Shown here: one piece after another, positions 62,643 to 64,000 of the stretch | Layout: each line of letters begins with the position of its first letter | Numbering within the stretch: the first letter of the stretch is position 1 | Assembly (NCBI RefSeq): GCF_001761545.1 | Contig: NZ_CP017326.1 | Coordinates: forward strand, 1,116,001 to 1,180,000 | Reading direction: 5' to 3' | Length of the DNA: 64,000 nt | From: Weissella soli | GTDB taxonomy: Bacteria > Bacillota > Bacilli > Lactobacillales > Lactobacillaceae | The notes under the pieces: generated by a model | What the model was told of the DNA's origin: nothing | Database searches by the model: none | The model's input: the letters and a program-made list of their open reading frames with translations, nothing else | Program-made: the position numbers and the translations under genes

Positions 62643-64000
62643 CTATTCGTGCACACCCACCTCAGCAACGACCACGTCAACGATGCGGTCAACATAAGCT
62701 GACACGAGCTCTTCTGTCTTGGCTTCAGCCATAACCCGTAGTAAATCTTGCGTTCCAGAAGGTCGTACTAAGACACGGCCTTCATCGCCCATTTCAGATT
62801 CGACAGCGGCAATCACTTGCTTAATCGTGGCATTATTTAACGCCACGTTTTTATCTTGCACCTTAACGTTGACCAATTTTTGCGGATAAACCGGCATCTC
62901 AGCCGCTAGCTCAGATAATTTCTTACCTGTTGCCTTCATCACGTAGAGCAATTGCAGCGATGTCAACATGCCATCACCAGTTGTTGCCCAATCTAAGAAG
63001 ACCACGTGACCAGATTGCTCACCACCCACATTGTAGCCCGACTTCAACATTTCTTCGACAACATAGCGATCACCCACCGCTGTTTTCACTGAATTAATGT
63101 GATTTGCGGCCATGGCCTTATACATGCCGATATTTGACATGACCGTGGTCACGATGGTGTCTTGTTTGAGACGCCCGTGTTCACTTAAGAACTTACCGGT
63201 GATAAACATGATCTGATCACCATCCACGATGGCACCGGTTTCATCAACTGCGATTAATCGGTCACCATCCCCGTCAAAAGCCAAGCCAACTTGGGCTTCA
63301 CTTTCAACAACAAATTGCGCCAATGCTTCAGGGTGCGTCGATCCGACACCCTCATTAATATTTAACCCATCTGGGCTGGTTGCCATGGTAACGAAATCAG
63401 CTCCCAAATCAGCAAATAGGTTAGATACTAAACTACTGGTCGCACCATTGGCAGCATCGATAGCAATGGACATGCCTTCTAGCTTTTCAGGAATGGTTGT
63501 TTGCAAATACTCAAGATATTTGGCCGCCCCCACTGGAAAATCTGAGACAGTGCCTAACCCTGCAGCTGCTGGGCGTGGTAAATCGTCCGTGGGTGCGTCA
63601 AGCAAAGCTTCAATTTCAGCTTCTAATTCATCTGATAACTTAAAGCCATCATTCCCAAAGAACTTGATACCATTATCTTCAGCTGGATTATGTGAGGCTG
63701 TGATTTGAGCAGCCGCATCTGCTTGCTGCGCGCGAACCAAGAAAGCGACCCCCGGTGTCGAAATAATGCCTAAGCGCAATACTTCAATCCCGACTGATAA
63801 GAAGCCAGCAATCAAGGCTGATTCCAATAATTGACCAGACTTACGAGTGTCTCGGCCGACCAGAACACGTGGCTGATGTTCACCAGTCGCATGCTGTGTC
63901 AATACATAGCCGCCCATGCGACCAAGCCGAAAAGCTAATTCAGGGGTTAACTCCTGATTGGCAATGCCGCGCACACCGTCTGTTCCAAAATAATGTAATT
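62643..64000 (-). CDS. glmM: Phosphoglucosamine mutase, 5' end cut by window
   Basis: Interconverts glucosamine-6-phosphate and glucosamine-1-phosphate on the way to UDP-GlcNAc. The frame is open to the right edge and reads [14 protein letters not shown] there, so only about two codons are missing; the GTG at 63974 is internal and not the start. The phosphoserine is in [17 protein letters not shown], the metal site is AFDGDGDRL, and GGEQSGHV binds the sugar. The C-terminus has [15 protein letters not shown]. Confidence 0.95.
   Translation of the reverse strand, partial: LHYFGTDGVRGIANQELTPELAFRLGRMGGYVLTQHATGEHQPRVLVGRDTRKSGQLLESALIAGFLSVGIEVLRLGIISTPGVAFLVRAQQADAAAQITASHNPAEDNGIKFFGNDGFKLSDELEAEIEALLDAPTDDLPRPAAAGLGTVSDFPVGAAKYLEYLQTTIPEKLEGMSIAIDAANGATSSLVSNLFADLGADFVTMATSPDGLNINEGVGSTHPEALAQFVVESEAQVGLAFDGDGDRLIAVDETGAIVDGDQIMFITGKFLSEHGRLKQDTIVTTVMSNIGMYKAMAANHINSVKTAVGDRYVVEEMLKSGYNVGGEQSGHVVFLDWATTGDGMLTSLQLLYVMKATGKKLSELAAEMPVYPQKLVNVKVQDKNVALNNATIKQVIAAVESEMGDEGRVLVRPSGTQDLLRVMAEAKTEELVSAYVDRIVDVVVAEVGVHE

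Noticed and set aside
1-64000. CRISPR arrays, insertion sequences, prophage or plasmid genes
   Set aside because: No regularly spaced repeats, transposase, integrase or phage structural genes were seen; gene content is housekeeping throughout.

Overview
The window is a core chromosomal segment of a low-to-moderate GC Gram-positive lactic acid bacterium. Protein sequences, gene order and the mix of genes (HMG-CoA synthase, gluconokinase, lipoteichoic acid machinery, PyrR-type attenuation, HrcA/CIRCE, T-box) best fit Weissella in the Lactobacillaceae, perhaps the W. confusa/cibaria group. That is recognition by eye, not a search. Nearly every gene is on the minus strand. The exceptions are two tandem tRNA-Glu genes, a TetR regulator and an ABM-domain gene. 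No insertion sequence, prophage, CRISPR array or restriction system was seen.

Layout. 1-7 kb: partial anaerobic ribonucleotide reductase nrdD, nrdH, release factor 3 (prfC) with a coupled small membrane protein, and coaBC-mvaS. 7-9.5 kb: a trans-sulfuration enzyme behind a T-box leader and an unknown membrane protein. 9.5-14.3 kb: hrcA-grpE-dnaK-dnaJ with two CIRCE operators, intercistronic hairpins and a DnaJ that lacks its zinc finger. 14.3-17.2 kb: a TPP riboswitch driving a thiamine-binding protein, a DUF2075 ATPase, a TetR regulator with its own palindromic operator, and two very small genes. 17-28.7 kb: sbcCD, an ABM protein, an MscL-like channel, and the yfmF-yfmH-rodZ-pgsA cluster, then cls. 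29-35 kb: a glycolipid/lipoteichoic acid operon (two glycosyltransferases, a flippase-like protein, YkuJ, LtaS). 35-38 kb: nagB and gntK, with a probable unannotated small RNA between nagB and the glycolipid operon. 37.7-47 kb: yhaM, rmuC, argR-pbp1A-yheA, lepA, rlmD. 47-53 kb: xpaC-telA, acetyltransferase, nitroreductase, amino acid permease, CsbD, L31 type B, tRNA-Gly. 53-62 kb: the complete UMP operon pyrB-pyrC-carA-carB-pyrD-pyrF-pyrE behind a PyrR attenuator. 62-64 kb: a small unknown gene and glmM, cut by the right edge.

Several envelope functions cluster: glucolipid anchor synthesis, LTA polymerisation, cardiolipin and phosphatidylglycerol synthesis, RodZ, PBP1A, and amino-sugar supply through GlmM and NagB. 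Regulation by RNA structure is frequent: T-box, TPP switch, PyrR attenuator, a likely L31 leader, and structured leaders ahead of prfC, rodZ and dnaJ. The most novel candidate is a roughly 80-nt transcription unit at about 35035-35118, with a promoter overlapped by a perfect cre site, a 15-nt pyrimidine tract and its own terminator.
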